From contig NZ_JAGYJH010000003.1 of the NCBI RefSeq assembly GCF_018402285.1, positions 868,001 to 932,000 of the forward strand: a stretch of DNA of 64,000 bases, in the 5' to 3' direction. Position numbers and translations under genes: made by a program. Below, piece after piece: positions 35,856 to 44,968 of this stretch; the first letter of the stretch is position 1; each line of letters begins with the position of its first letter. The notes beneath the pieces were generated by a model that worked only from the letters and a program-made list of their open reading frames with translations, was not told the origin of the DNA and ran no database searches. The DNA comes from Hyphomonas sp. GTDB lineage: Bacteria; Pseudomonadota; Alphaproteobacteria; Caulobacterales; Hyphomonadaceae.

Positions 35856-37055
35856 TCAGCCCGACTTCATCTCGTCAAAAGCAAGATCCTTGTCGACGCG
35901 CACATCCTGGGGCAGGCCCAGAACGCGCTCGGCGATGATGTTCTTCAGGATCTCGTCGGTGCCGCCCGCAATGCGCAGGCCCGGCGCCCACATGAAGCTC
36001 TGCTGGAAGATGGCATCGCCCGGCATCCGGTCGGCATCGGTCATGATGCCGTAATGGTCCTGCATCTCGATCGCCGAGTTGCAGATGTCCTGCAGATGGT
36101 TGGCGGTGATGATCTTGCCGATCGAGTTTTCCGGGCCGGGTGTCTGGCCGCGCGACAGCGCCGTCTGGGTGCGGAACTTCGTCAGCTTGTAGCCCTGGGC
36201 CGCGACATACCAGTCGGCAAGCTTCTCGCGGAAGGCCTGATCGTCCATCGAGCCGGCGGTCTTGGCATAGGCCATGATCTCGCCCCAGTCGGGACCGGGC
36301 GAGCCGCCAACGGCAAGGCGCTCGTTCATCAGGGTGACGAGAGCCACTTTCCAGCCTGCGCCAACCTCGCCGAGACGGTCGGAGTCCGGGATGCGCACAT
36401 CGGTGAAGTAAACCTCGTTGAACTCGCGGCCACCGGACGCCTGGTGGATCGGGCGGACTTCAACCCCGGCCTGTTTCATGTTCACGATGAACATGGTGAG
36501 GCCCTTGTGCTTTGGCACTTTGGGGTCTGTGCGCACGAGCAGGATTCCGTAGTCGGAATAGTGTGCGCCCGAGGTCCAGACTTTCTGGCCGTTGATGACC
36601 CAGGCGTCACCGTCTTTCACGGCGCGGGTCTTGAGGCCAGCCACGTCCGAACCGGCCGAGGGCTCGGAAAAGAGCTGGCACCAGATTTCCTCGCCAAAGA
36701 GGGCTTTCTGGACATACTTCTTCTTGTGCTCGTCAGAGCCGAACGCAATCACGGTCGGGATGCACATGCCAAGGCCGATGGCGAACGGGCCGGTCGGCGC
36801 GTCATACTTGGCTTCTTCCTGGCCCCAGATGACGGCTTCCATCGACGTGCCGCCACGTCCGCCCCATTCTTTGGGCCAGGTGATCTGGGCGAACTTGTTT
36901 TCGGCCTTGGTCTTTTGCCAGGCTTTCGCGCGGGCAAGGGCAGACTCGTTGGCCTGACGGGGCCTGGCGCCCGCTTTCAGTTCCAGGTGCTTGGAGAGGA
37001 AGGCGTTGGCCTCCTTGCGGAAGGCGGCTTCTTCGGGGGTATCATTGAAGTCCAT
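35856..37055 (-). CDS. Acyl-CoA dehydrogenase (FadE-like)
   Basis: The 399-residue protein is a flavin-dependent acyl-CoA dehydrogenase. Features are the N-terminal helical domain (DFNDTPEEAAFRKEANAFL), the middle domain with LFSEPSAGSDVAGLKTRAVKDGD and INGQKVWTSGAHYSDYG. The C-terminal domain contains YGIMTDADRMPGD and GGTDEILKNIIAERVLGLP. It oxidises acyl-CoA to 2-enoyl-CoA. A second acyl-CoA dehydrogenase on the same strand lies upstream at 37868-38984. In steroid and bile-acid degraders such pairs form heteromers, so a partnership is plausible but inferred. Confidence 0.92.
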   Translation of the reverse strand: MDFNDTPEEAAFRKEANAFLSKHLELKAGARPRQANESALARAKAWQKTKAENKFAQITWPKEWGGRGGTSMEAVIWGQEEAKYDAPTGPFAIGLGMCIPTVIAFGSDEHKKKYVQKALFGEEIWCQLFSEPSAGSDVAGLKTRAVKDGDAWVINGQKVWTSGAHYSDYGILLVRTDPKVPKHKGLTMFIVNMKQAGVEVRPIHQASGGREFNEVYFTDVRIPDSDRLGEVGAGWKVALVTLMNERLAVGGSPGPDWGEIMAYAKTAGSMDDQAFREKLADWYVAAQGYKLTKFRTQTALSRGQTPGPENSIGKIITANHLQDICNSAIEMQDHYGIMTDADRMPGDAIFQQSFMWAPGLRIAGGTDEILKNIIAERVLGLPQDVRVDKDLAFDEMKSG

Positions 37056-37263
37056 GGGGTACTCCGTTCGTGGTCGTCAGTGGTTCTTATCAGTTGATCT
37101 GGTTGGTTAGGGGCTTTGGGGAAGGGACGTCCCTCTGGAAATTTTTTTCCGTGTTCGGATGCGGCCGGGGTCCTGCCTTATTCCATCCTGAATCGCGGTG
37201 TTCTATGGCACACAGGCGCCGGGGCGATTCCGCCGACGGGGCTATAAAAAGGGACACTTCATC

Positions 37264-37806
37264 ATGTCGCATGTCATTACGAAATCTCGCCGCCTTATCG
37301 GAGCAACGGCCGCTTCCCTGTTGATCGCAGGCCTTGCCCATGCCGGCATCGAGATTGACGTCAGCGGCGCCAAAATTCCAGCTTCCAGCCTGACCTTCAG
37401 CGTTTCGCAGCAGCCTGTCTATGACCCGGAAACCTACATGCCGGTCGAGCCCAAGCGCTCGGAACTCTACACCGGCTCGCTCTATGTCACGCGCAGCTTC
37501 GACTCTTCCTCCGTCAAGGTGCTCAAGCACGTCATCGACGGAACGAAGGTTCCGACGGTTCAGATCACCATGACCAAGGACGGCTCGGTTGACCGCCAGG
37601 TCTGGAGCCTGACCAACGCCACGCTCAACAACTACTCGACCTATACGGGCGAGGGCACTGACCTGGTCGAGAACTTCGACATCAGCTACGAAACCGCGAC
37701 GCTGAACGTCTATACCGGGCCGGGCAATACGCCCGCCGACACGCTGACCTGGACGGCGGCTGTTCCGGCCGTAAACCCGGGCATCGCCGCCGAGGCGTCG
37801 GAATAA
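37264..37806 (+). CDS. Hcp-like exported protein with a Sec signal peptide
   Basis: The 180-residue product starts MSHVITKSRRLIGATAASLLIAGLAHA, given here only as two landmarks: a KSRR basic start and an LAHA cleavage site near residue 27. The mature part resembles the type VI tube protein Hcp: VKVLKHVIDGTKVPTVQITMTKDG, then VWSLTNATLNNYSTYTGEG and ENFDISYETATLNVYTG, each a known Hcp strand pattern. True T6SS Hcp has no signal peptide, and no other tss gene is nearby, so the function is open. ATG 37264 has an AAGGGA site upstream. Confidence 0.5.
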   Translation: MSHVITKSRRLIGATAASLLIAGLAHAGIEIDVSGAKIPASSLTFSVSQQPVYDPETYMPVEPKRSELYTGSLYVTRSFDSSSVKVLKHVIDGTKVPTVQITMTKDGSVDRQVWSLTNATLNNYSTYTGEGTDLVENFDISYETATLNVYTGPGNTPADTLTWTAAVPAVNPGIAAEASE

Positions 37807-37867
37807 TCCGGCTTCCGGGCGGCGGGGCATACCCTGCCGCCCGGCAATTCCGCAGGAGGCAAATACC

Positions 37868-38984
37868 TCAGGCCGCATTCTTGGACTCAAGGGCGCGCAC
37901 CAGTTTTTCCTTCCAGACTTTCGGCGAGCCGGCCTGCACGTTCAGCAGCTTGGCGCGGCGGTAGAAGAGGTGGCAGTCGACTTCCCAGGTGAAGCCCATG
38001 CCGCCATGGGTCTGAATATTTTCCTTTGATGCAAACCAGTAGGCTTCTGACGCGGCGACGCGTGCCGCCGCCGCCGCTTCGGGCAACTCGGCCGCACCGG
38101 TTGAGAGCGCCCAGGCGCCGTAATAGCAGTTGGAGCGGGCAACCTCGTTCTTCACATACATGTCGGCGAGCTTGTGCTTGATCGCCTGGTTGCCACCGAT
38201 CGGGCGGCCGAAGGCGTAGCGGTTCTTGGCATAGTCGTTGGCCATGTCGAGGCAGACCGATGCGCCGCCCAGCTGTTCGAAGGCAAGCAGGACCGCGACG
38301 CGGTTGAGCAGATCGTCGTTGAGCAGTTTCGCCTTCGCCCTTGCCGCCGAGCCGTTCGGCCGGCGTGCCGGAGAAGGTGATCTCGGCATGGCTGCGTGTG
38401 GGATCGAGGGTCTGCACAACCTTGCGCGTGACACCGGCGCCGGAAAGGTCGACCAGCACCAGCGAGGCGCCAGACCCTTCCCTGGCCAGAACAACCGCGT
38501 GGGTTGCGATGTCACCATCGGCGACCGGGATCTTGGTGCCCGAGAGCGTCTTGCCGTCAAAGACCGTGGTGAGGTTGGACGCGTCCGGATGGCCCGGGCC
38601 TTCGCTGGCGGCATAGGCGCCGATCACTTCACCGGCGGCGATCTTCGGCAGGATGGCGGCTTTCTGGCCGTCGCTGCCGGCAAGCTTCACCGCTTCGGTG
38701 AGGTAGTAGGCGGTGGAGGAGAAGGGGACCGGGGCAATCGCGCGGCCCATCTCTTCTGCCAGAACGCACATCTCCAGCATGCCGAGGCCAAGGCCGCCAT
38801 GCTCTTCCGGGATCGCGGCGCCAAGCCACCCCATCTCGACGACCTTGCCCCACAATTCCTTGTGATAGGCGATCTTGTCATCGTTGAGGACCTTGCGGAC
38901 TTCCCCCGTCGTGCAGGCCTGCGAGAGGAATTTGCGGGCCTCGTTGGCGAGGAATTTTTGGTCTTCGGAAAAATCGAAATTCAT
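37868..38984 (-). CDS. Acyl-CoA dehydrogenase, frame broken by a 1-base insertion near 38335
   Basis: The N-terminal frame (from ATG 38984) has MNFDFSEDQKFLANEARKFL, GLGMLEMCVLAEEMGRAIAP and AYAASEGPGHPDA. The C-terminal frame has AKLLNDDLLNRVAVLLAFEQLGGA, DYAKNRYAFGRPIGGNQAIKHKLADM and THGGMGFTWEVDCHLFYRRAKLL; parts only are quoted. They join if one base is removed around 38331-38340, giving a 371-residue protein of normal family length. It lies upstream of the second acyl-CoA dehydrogenase on the same strand, with the Hcp-like gene in the opposite direction between them. Confidence 0.88.
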
Positions 38985-39187
38985 GGCGCGTCAGGCTCCC
39001 AGTCGCCCTTCGGGGCGTGTCTTGTTTATCGCTGATGCAGGACCATAGCGCGCTTTACGCGCACGGAAAGGCGTGACCCAAGGGAAACAAATTGCCCGTG
39101 ACTTCGGGGAAATTTGATCGATTGCGATTACCGGAGAGACATAATCCTCTGGCATCCTGCAGCGTTGATCGAATGGGGTCGTCCGTC

Positions 39188-39769
39188 ATGGCCAAGGCGC
39201 TGTTTCACAAGTCGCAGCGGGTTTATGTGAAGCCTGTCGGCACCTGGGTGCCGATCGAGCGCGTTGTGCCCCATTGGGTCAAGGGCGTCGATGAACCTTT
39301 GCGGATCACCTATGATTGCGGTCTTGGCCGCCTGTTTCACGCGCACGAACTCGCTTCGGAAGAAACCATGCACCGCATGGACCGCTGCCAGGAGGACGAT
39401 GACGACGACATGCTGATCGAGCAGTGGCGGGTTGTCCGGCGCTTGATGAAATGGCGGTCCGGCGACGGGCAGGTGGTGCTGGGCGTGACGCCCGGCACCT
39501 ATCCTGCGGTCGCCACCGATGACGGCCCCAACAGCGGCTGGCGCGTTCCGGCAACTGATTATGACCGCGATCCGGCCCGGATCGAGCATCAGGCCCGCAT
39601 GATTGCGCACACGCCCGACCTCTTCCGGCTCGCCCGCAAGGTGTCGGAATTTGCCTCGGCTCATCCTGACGATGTGCCCGCCGAGCTGCGCCCGGTCGTC
39701 CAGCGCTGCGCCAAGATCCTTCGCGCCGTTTACCGTCTGGAAGAAGACACCGCCGCCGCGGCTGAATAA
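39188..39769 (+). CDS. Conserved hypothetical protein (193 aa)
   Basis: The 193-residue protein begins MAKALFHKSQRVYVKPVGTW and contains IERVVPHWVKGVDEPLRITYDCGLGR. An acidic run (EDDDDDM), a conserved WRVPATDYDRDPARIEHQARMIAHTPDLF stretch (quoted in part) and a helical C-terminus follow. It has no signal peptide or membrane helix. I do not know a name for the family. ATG 39188 is chosen; ATG 39173 is an alternative. It is followed 80 bp later by a large exported protein on the same strand. Confidence 0.6.
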   Translation: MAKALFHKSQRVYVKPVGTWVPIERVVPHWVKGVDEPLRITYDCGLGRLFHAHELASEETMHRMDRCQEDDDDDMLIEQWRVVRRLMKWRSGDGQVVLGVTPGTYPAVATDDGPNSGWRVPATDYDRDPARIEHQARMIAHTPDLFRLARKVSEFASAHPDDVPAELRPVVQRCAKILRAVYRLEEDTAAAAE

Positions 39770-39849
39770 ACATCCTGTCCCCCTGAAGCGGGGGGTATAC
39801 CGCCCGGCTTCAGGCCGTATGCTGGCGCCGATTGGGATGGGAGTTCGCC

Positions 39850-41802
39850 ATGATCCGCGCTTTCCTGGCTGTTTTGGCCGTCGCTTTTGCCTTTTCGCAG
39901 CCCGCCCATGCCTGGCGCACCGGCTGGTCGACGTTCAGCGAAATGAACTGCACGGGAAAATTCTCGGACAAGGAATGCCTGACCAAGCAGGCCAAATGGG
40001 TCCGCTCCGGCGACGGCGCGATCGAGCTGCGCATCAAGGAGTTCCGGGGCCAGTCCAAAAGCAAGGTCGCGGCAATCTTCAAGGCTCAGGGCGTCCCCTG
40101 GTCGGTGTTCGACAAGGACACCATCCAGTACGGCGGTAAGGAAGACTACAACAAGGAGAAAGCGCGCCTCGCCCGCTACACCTTGCGCGGCCTCTACACG
40201 GCAGACGGCAAGACCGAACTGATGCCGCCGCACTTCCTCGCCATCTATCCGTTCTCGGATAAGTTGGCGCTGGTGAAGACGGTGGATAGCAAATTCCGCA
40301 TCGCCACCATCGGCAAGCAACCCGTTCTTTCCGATATCCCGTTTCCCTGGGCGGCCTTCAACTTCCTCTATGGCGGCTCGCGGGCCACGCCCCTGACAAT
40401 CCAGTTCGAGACGTCCGCCAGCGGCGGCACAGCATCGTACCATCTGATGTCGCCGGATGGCACCATCGCCACCACCATCGATAATGTCCTTGTGCCGATC
40501 AAACGCGACACAACCGTGCCCGAATGGCGCGACCCGGCCTATTTCGGTTTCAACAGCGGCCTGATCGGTTTCCCGGTCCGCACCGCGGGCGGCACCGAAG
40601 CCTCGATCTTCGTCGATTCCCGCACCGGCACCATCGACCGGATCGACGATCCGCTGACGTTCCTGCGTGTCAACAATGGCATGACCGAGCAGTATATTTG
40701 CGGCGAGAGCCGAGGGAAACCGGAGTGGGGCGGTCCCAAAAGCTATTGGACGGCGATGGTCAAGGTCGGCATGCTGCCGGAAAGCACCGGCCTTCCGGAT
40801 CGTAGCATCTACATGCCGCTTGATGATCGCGGCCGCCCATTGGCACAGACCACAGGCAATCCTTTTGTCGGCATGGCGCGCATCAGCGGAGAAGACTCCA
40901 CGATCAAGGCCGAGACCAGAGGCTGGCTCTTTGTTTATTCCGAGAAGGGAGAGCTTTCTTATTCTGTGGCCGGAGCGGCGACCAATGATGTGGTCTCGAG
41001 CCCGCGCTTCCAGATGATGCCCGAAAATGTCGCCCGGATGGCGCCGCGCCTGCAGCGCATTGGCGACATCTGGTTCGGCCGGCCCGACAAGGACATCCTC
41101 GAAACGGTCATCGGTGAGCCGGTCTATCACACCTATCCCATGGAACTGGCGGTGCGCCTGTTCAACGATCCGGCTAAGGGGGCGGGCGGCGGACTGACCA
41201 ACTGGACCCATGTGCCTGTGTGCGAGCCCGTGAGCCTGACCTCCAAGTTCCTTGATCTGACGAACCTCTATGCCTCCAAAGATACCGGCACCAATCCTCT
41301 GGCCGTGGTCAGCGTTGTCGTCGGGCAGAAGAAGGCCAAGTTTCTGGCCGCTCTCAAGTATTGGTCAGAGGCCGACGAGCGCGCCGCTGAAAAGGAGCGC
41401 GCCTATCTGCAGACCGCCATCGAAAACGCGCAGAAAACCATGGCCGCCGGCACTAATGTCAAGGGCAGCCATACTTTCTTCCGCGCCGCCCGGAATGTCG
41501 GGGGCGGCATGCTAAACTATTACTGGCGCGACAATGGCCGGCTGCCCCTGATCGAGGACGCCAGTGAAATTTGCGGAAGGTTTGGCAGCAACAGCGCGGA
41601 ATGCCGGCTCGTCTGGCCCTGGGCGCAGGGCATCTACAATCAGGAAGAGGCAGCCCGCCAGGCTGAAGCCGAACGCTACGCGGCCAAGCAAGCCGCCAAC
41701 CGCGCCGACTATCAGCGGGCGATCTCCAAACCTGCCTACGTCTCGTCGAAGCCGCCGGAAATCCGGTATTGCTGGCGTGAGAGCGGTTTCTGGAACTGCT
41801 GA
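39850..41802 (+). CDS. Unrecognised exported protein (650 aa)
   Basis: ATG 39850 follows a GGGAG site and gives a typical signal peptide (FLAVLAVAFAFSQPAHAW, cleavage near residue 21). The mature protein carries several Cys, a WSTFSEMNCTGKFSDKECL start, beta-rich middle segments with RTGTIDRIDDPLTF and a helical region with EADERAAEKERAYLQTAIENA. The C-terminus is Cys-containing (IRYCWRESGFWNC). I recognise no domain. The Cys content and signal peptide suggest a disulfide-bonded periplasmic or surface protein. The VanZ-like gene ends immediately after it on the other strand. Confidence 0.65.
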   Translation: MIRAFLAVLAVAFAFSQPAHAWRTGWSTFSEMNCTGKFSDKECLTKQAKWVRSGDGAIELRIKEFRGQSKSKVAAIFKAQGVPWSVFDKDTIQYGGKEDYNKEKARLARYTLRGLYTADGKTELMPPHFLAIYPFSDKLALVKTVDSKFRIATIGKQPVLSDIPFPWAAFNFLYGGSRATPLTIQFETSASGGTASYHLMSPDGTIATTIDNVLVPIKRDTTVPEWRDPAYFGFNSGLIGFPVRTAGGTEASIFVDSRTGTIDRIDDPLTFLRVNNGMTEQYICGESRGKPEWGGPKSYWTAMVKVGMLPESTGLPDRSIYMPLDDRGRPLAQTTGNPFVGMARISGEDSTIKAETRGWLFVYSEKGELSYSVAGAATNDVVSSPRFQMMPENVARMAPRLQRIGDIWFGRPDKDILETVIGEPVYHTYPMELAVRLFNDPAKGAGGGLTNWTHVPVCEPVSLTSKFLDLTNLYASKDTGTNPLAVVSVVVGQKKAKFLAALKYWSEADERAAEKERAYLQTAIENAQKTMAAGTNVKGSHTFFRAARNVGGGMLNYYWRDNGRLPLIEDASEICGRFGSNSAECRLVWPWAQGIYNQEEAARQAEAERYAAKQAANRADYQRAISKPAYVSSKPPEIRYCWRESGFWNC

Positions 41803-42169
41803 TCAGCCGCGCACGCCGGCGCTTAAGCGGATGAGGGCAGCTCCGAGCAGGGCCCCCAGCAGGTTGGCGAAGGCATCCAGAAAGGAGGCTTCCCGGCCAG
41901 CATCGCCCAGCAGCTGCGCGATCTCCAGACCGGCCCCATAGACCGTCGCCACCAGGGCTGCCATCAGCCAGCGCCTTGGATGCAGCGCCAGGGTCAGCGG
42001 CGCGGCAAGGCCGGCATAGGCCGCGAAATGGTTGAACTTGTCCCATAATTGCAGGCGCCGAGGACTGCGTCACCGGCATCACTGACAGATAGGCAACGGC
42101 AATCGCCACGCAGAGCGAGGCAAACGCCGCCAGTCTGCGGATCAACAAAAACTGTCTCTGAGGCGTCAT
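41803..42169 (-). CDS. VanZ-like membrane protein, frame broken by a 1-base insertion near 42047
   Basis: From ATG 42169 (AAAGGAAAG site) the frame gives RRLAAFASLCVAIAVAYLSVMP. One base removed from the AATTA region at 42045-42050 joins it to WDKFNHFAAYAGLAAPLTLAL, MAALVATVYGAGLEIAQLL and FLDAFANLLGALLGAALIRL. This is the VanZ-like family pattern (WDKxxHxxAYxxL, then YGxxxExxQ, then DxxxNxxG). The intact protein would be 121 residues with about four membrane helices. The family is of unknown physiological role, distant from vancomycin-teicoplanin accessory protein VanZ. Confidence 0.8.
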
Positions 42170-42273
42170 GTCTTTCCTTTGCCAGAGGCTTTCCGCATGG
42201 GCAACAGGCCTCGACGCGGCAGGCCTCGTCCGGTATCTCATCCTCTCGTCACCCCTCCCGGAGACCCGAATTG

Positions 42274-44896
42274 ATGCGCACTGAAACACCCGTCGCCGTC
42301 AGGCTTTCTGACTACACGCCCTATCCTTTCTCGATTGATGATGTCCGCCTGGAATTCCGGCTGGACCCCGGCGCCACGCAGGTGCGCGCCATCCTGAAAG
42401 TGACCCCGGCGGGCAGCGGGCCGATGCGCCTCGACGGGGAGGCTCTGACGCTCAAATCCATCCGGCTCGCAACCGGCGGCGGCGAGCTGGCAGCGCTCTC
42501 TGCCCAGGCTTACCAACTGGACGAGCAGGGACTGACCCTGACTGCCCCGCCGGCAGGCCCGTTCACCGCTGGAAACCGTTGTCGAGATTTCGCCGGAGAA
42601 GAACACCGCCCTTTCCGGGCTCTACATGTCGGGCGGCCGCTTCTGCAGCCAGTGCGAGGCCATCGGCTTCCGCCGCATCACCTTCTATCCCGACCGCCCC
42701 GATGTGATGAGCAGCTTCCGAGTGCGGATCGAGGCTGAGAAAGAGAAATATCCCTATCTCCTCTCCAATGGCACGCCGGGGGAAACCGGTGACCTGGACG
42801 GGGGCCGGCATTTTGCTGAATGGGACGACCCCCACAAGAAACCCGCCTATCTTTTTGCCCTCTGCGCGGGCGACTATGATGTCCTGCGCGACGCATTCAC
42901 CACCGCCAGCGGCAAGCCTGTCGATCTTGGCATCTATGTCGACAAGGGCGAAGCGCCCCGCGCGGCCTGGGCCATGGACAGCCTCAAACGCTCCATGCGC
43001 TGGGACGAGGAAGCCTATGGACGGGAATACGATCTTGGCGTGTTCAACATCGTGGCCGTGCGTGACTTCAATTTCGGCGCCATGGAGAACAAGGGCCTCA
43101 ACATCTTCAACTCCGCCTATGTGCTCGCCGACGAGTCCACGGCGACCGATGCTGATTTCGAGGCGATTGAATCCATCGTGGCCCACGAATACTTCCACAA
43201 CTGGACCGGAAACCGCATCACCTGCCGGGACTGGTTCCAGCTCTGCCTGAAGGAAGGCCTCACGGTCTTCCGGGATCAGAACTTCTCGGCCGACATGCGC
43301 TCGCGCCCGGTGCAGCGCATCAAGGACGTGATCAAGCTGCGCGCCCGCCAGTTTGCCGAAGATGCCGGCCCGCTCGCTCATTCGGTCCGCCCGGACAATT
43401 ACGCCGCCATCGATAATCTCTACACCGCGACGGTCTACGAGAAAGGCTCTGAGCTGATCGGCATGCTCCGCCGTCAGATCGGCGCGCAGGCCTTCCGGAA
43501 GGGCATGGACCTCTATTTCGAGCGCCATGACGGGCAGGCGGTCACGATTGAAGATTTCTATGCCTGTTTCGAGGCGGCGACGGGGGAAGACTTCTCCCAG
43601 TTCCGCCGCTGGTACGCGCAGGCAGGCACGCCCGAGATCACGGTTGAGGAAAGCTGGGACGCGGCAAGTTCAACGCTGAGCGTGAAGCTCTCCCAGTCGA
43701 CCCGCCCGACCAATGGTCAGCCGGTGAAGAAGCCCGTGCCGGTGCCACTGCTGGCGGCGCTGCTGGACGGGAAGGGCGGGCATGTCGCTGCGACCGACCG
43801 CGCCGCCGAGCCTTTCCTCTACATGCTCGACAGCGAAACCGCGGAAATGACCTTCCGCCTGCCTGCCGGCAGCGCGCGTCCGCTTGTCTCCCTCAACCGC
43901 GATTTCTCAGCGCCCGTGCGCCTCAAGCGCGCCCTCAGCCGGGATGAGCGCCTTGCGCTCGTCCGTGCCGAGACAGATCCCTTCAACACCTGGGACGGGC
44001 TGCAGACGCTGATCAAGGAAGAAATCCTGATCCTGGCAGACGGCTCCCAGACCGCGCCGGACCCGGCGCTGACCGGCGCTATCGGCGAAGCGGTGCGCGG
44101 GGCAATGGGCGACCCTGCCTTTGCCGCGCTGCTCACCCGCCTGCCGGATGTGGGCGAGCTGTTCCTGGAGCGTGAGCCCGCTGACCCGGTTGCCCTTGCC
44201 GCCGCCCGGCGCAAGCTTCAGGCAGGCATCGCGGCCGAGCTCTCGGCAGAAATCACGGCTACGCTGTCGGCAGCTTCGCCTGCGCCCTATAATCCGGGGG
44301 CAGAGCAAGCCTCCATCCGGGCGCTGCGGTCAGCCTTCATCCTTTTGCTGGGCGGACGGGGCGACGCGGCCAGCATGCTGCACGATCTCTACCGGAATGC
44401 CCCCAACATGACCGAGCAGCTGTCGGCCCTGCGCGCGCTGACGCTGTCCACCGGCCCCGGCCGGGAAGAGGCGCTCGCCGATTTCGAGGCGCAATGGCGG
44501 GAGAACCCGCTGGTCATGGACAAATGGTTCTCGGTCCAGGCCGCTCTTGGTACAGCCGAAGACGTCACCCGCCTGATCAAGCATCCCGACTTTGACCTGC
44601 GCAACCCCAACCGGGTCCGCTCGGTCGTTGCGGCCTTCGCCATGCAGAACCTTGCCGCCTTCCATGCGCCCGATGGCTCGGGCTACCGGGCGGTGGAGGA
44701 CACCATCCTTGCCGCCGACAAGGCAAACCCGGCTCTGGGCGCCCGCCTGCTGACGGCGTTCGAGCAGTGGCGCCTTCTGGAACCCAGGGCCGGGGCGCAG
44801 GCAGAGGCCTGCCTGAAGCGTCTGATCGCCGCCGGATTGTCGCCCAATGCGATGGATATTGCCCATCGGGCGCTTGACGGGGACGCCAAAGGTTAA
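42274..44896 (+). CDS. pepN: Aminopeptidase N (M1 family), frame broken by a 1-base insertion near 42566
   Basis: The gene begins at ATG 42274 with a GGAGACC site and encodes RTETPVAVRLSDYTPYPFSIDDVRL. After about 97 codons the reading frame slips; deleting one C at 42566-42567 gives FTLETVVEISPEK and continues into the main frame. That frame contains the M1 exopeptidase motif GAMEN (about residue 268) and the zinc site HEYFHNW with the downstream conserved Glu (about residue 302). The long C-terminal alpha-helical domain is of PepN type. Restored length is 873 residues. It trims N-terminal residues from peptides in the cytoplasm. Confidence 0.94.
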
Positions 44897-44968
44897 TTCC
44901 ACAGCTAACTTTGTTAACGACCGGTCAATGTTTCGCAGGGAAAAGGTAGGCTGCCCCATTCCCGGAAG

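Noticed and set aside
36054-37097. 347-residue forward frame opposite the acyl-CoA dehydrogenase
   Set aside because: Antisense of a gene with clear dehydrogenase signatures.
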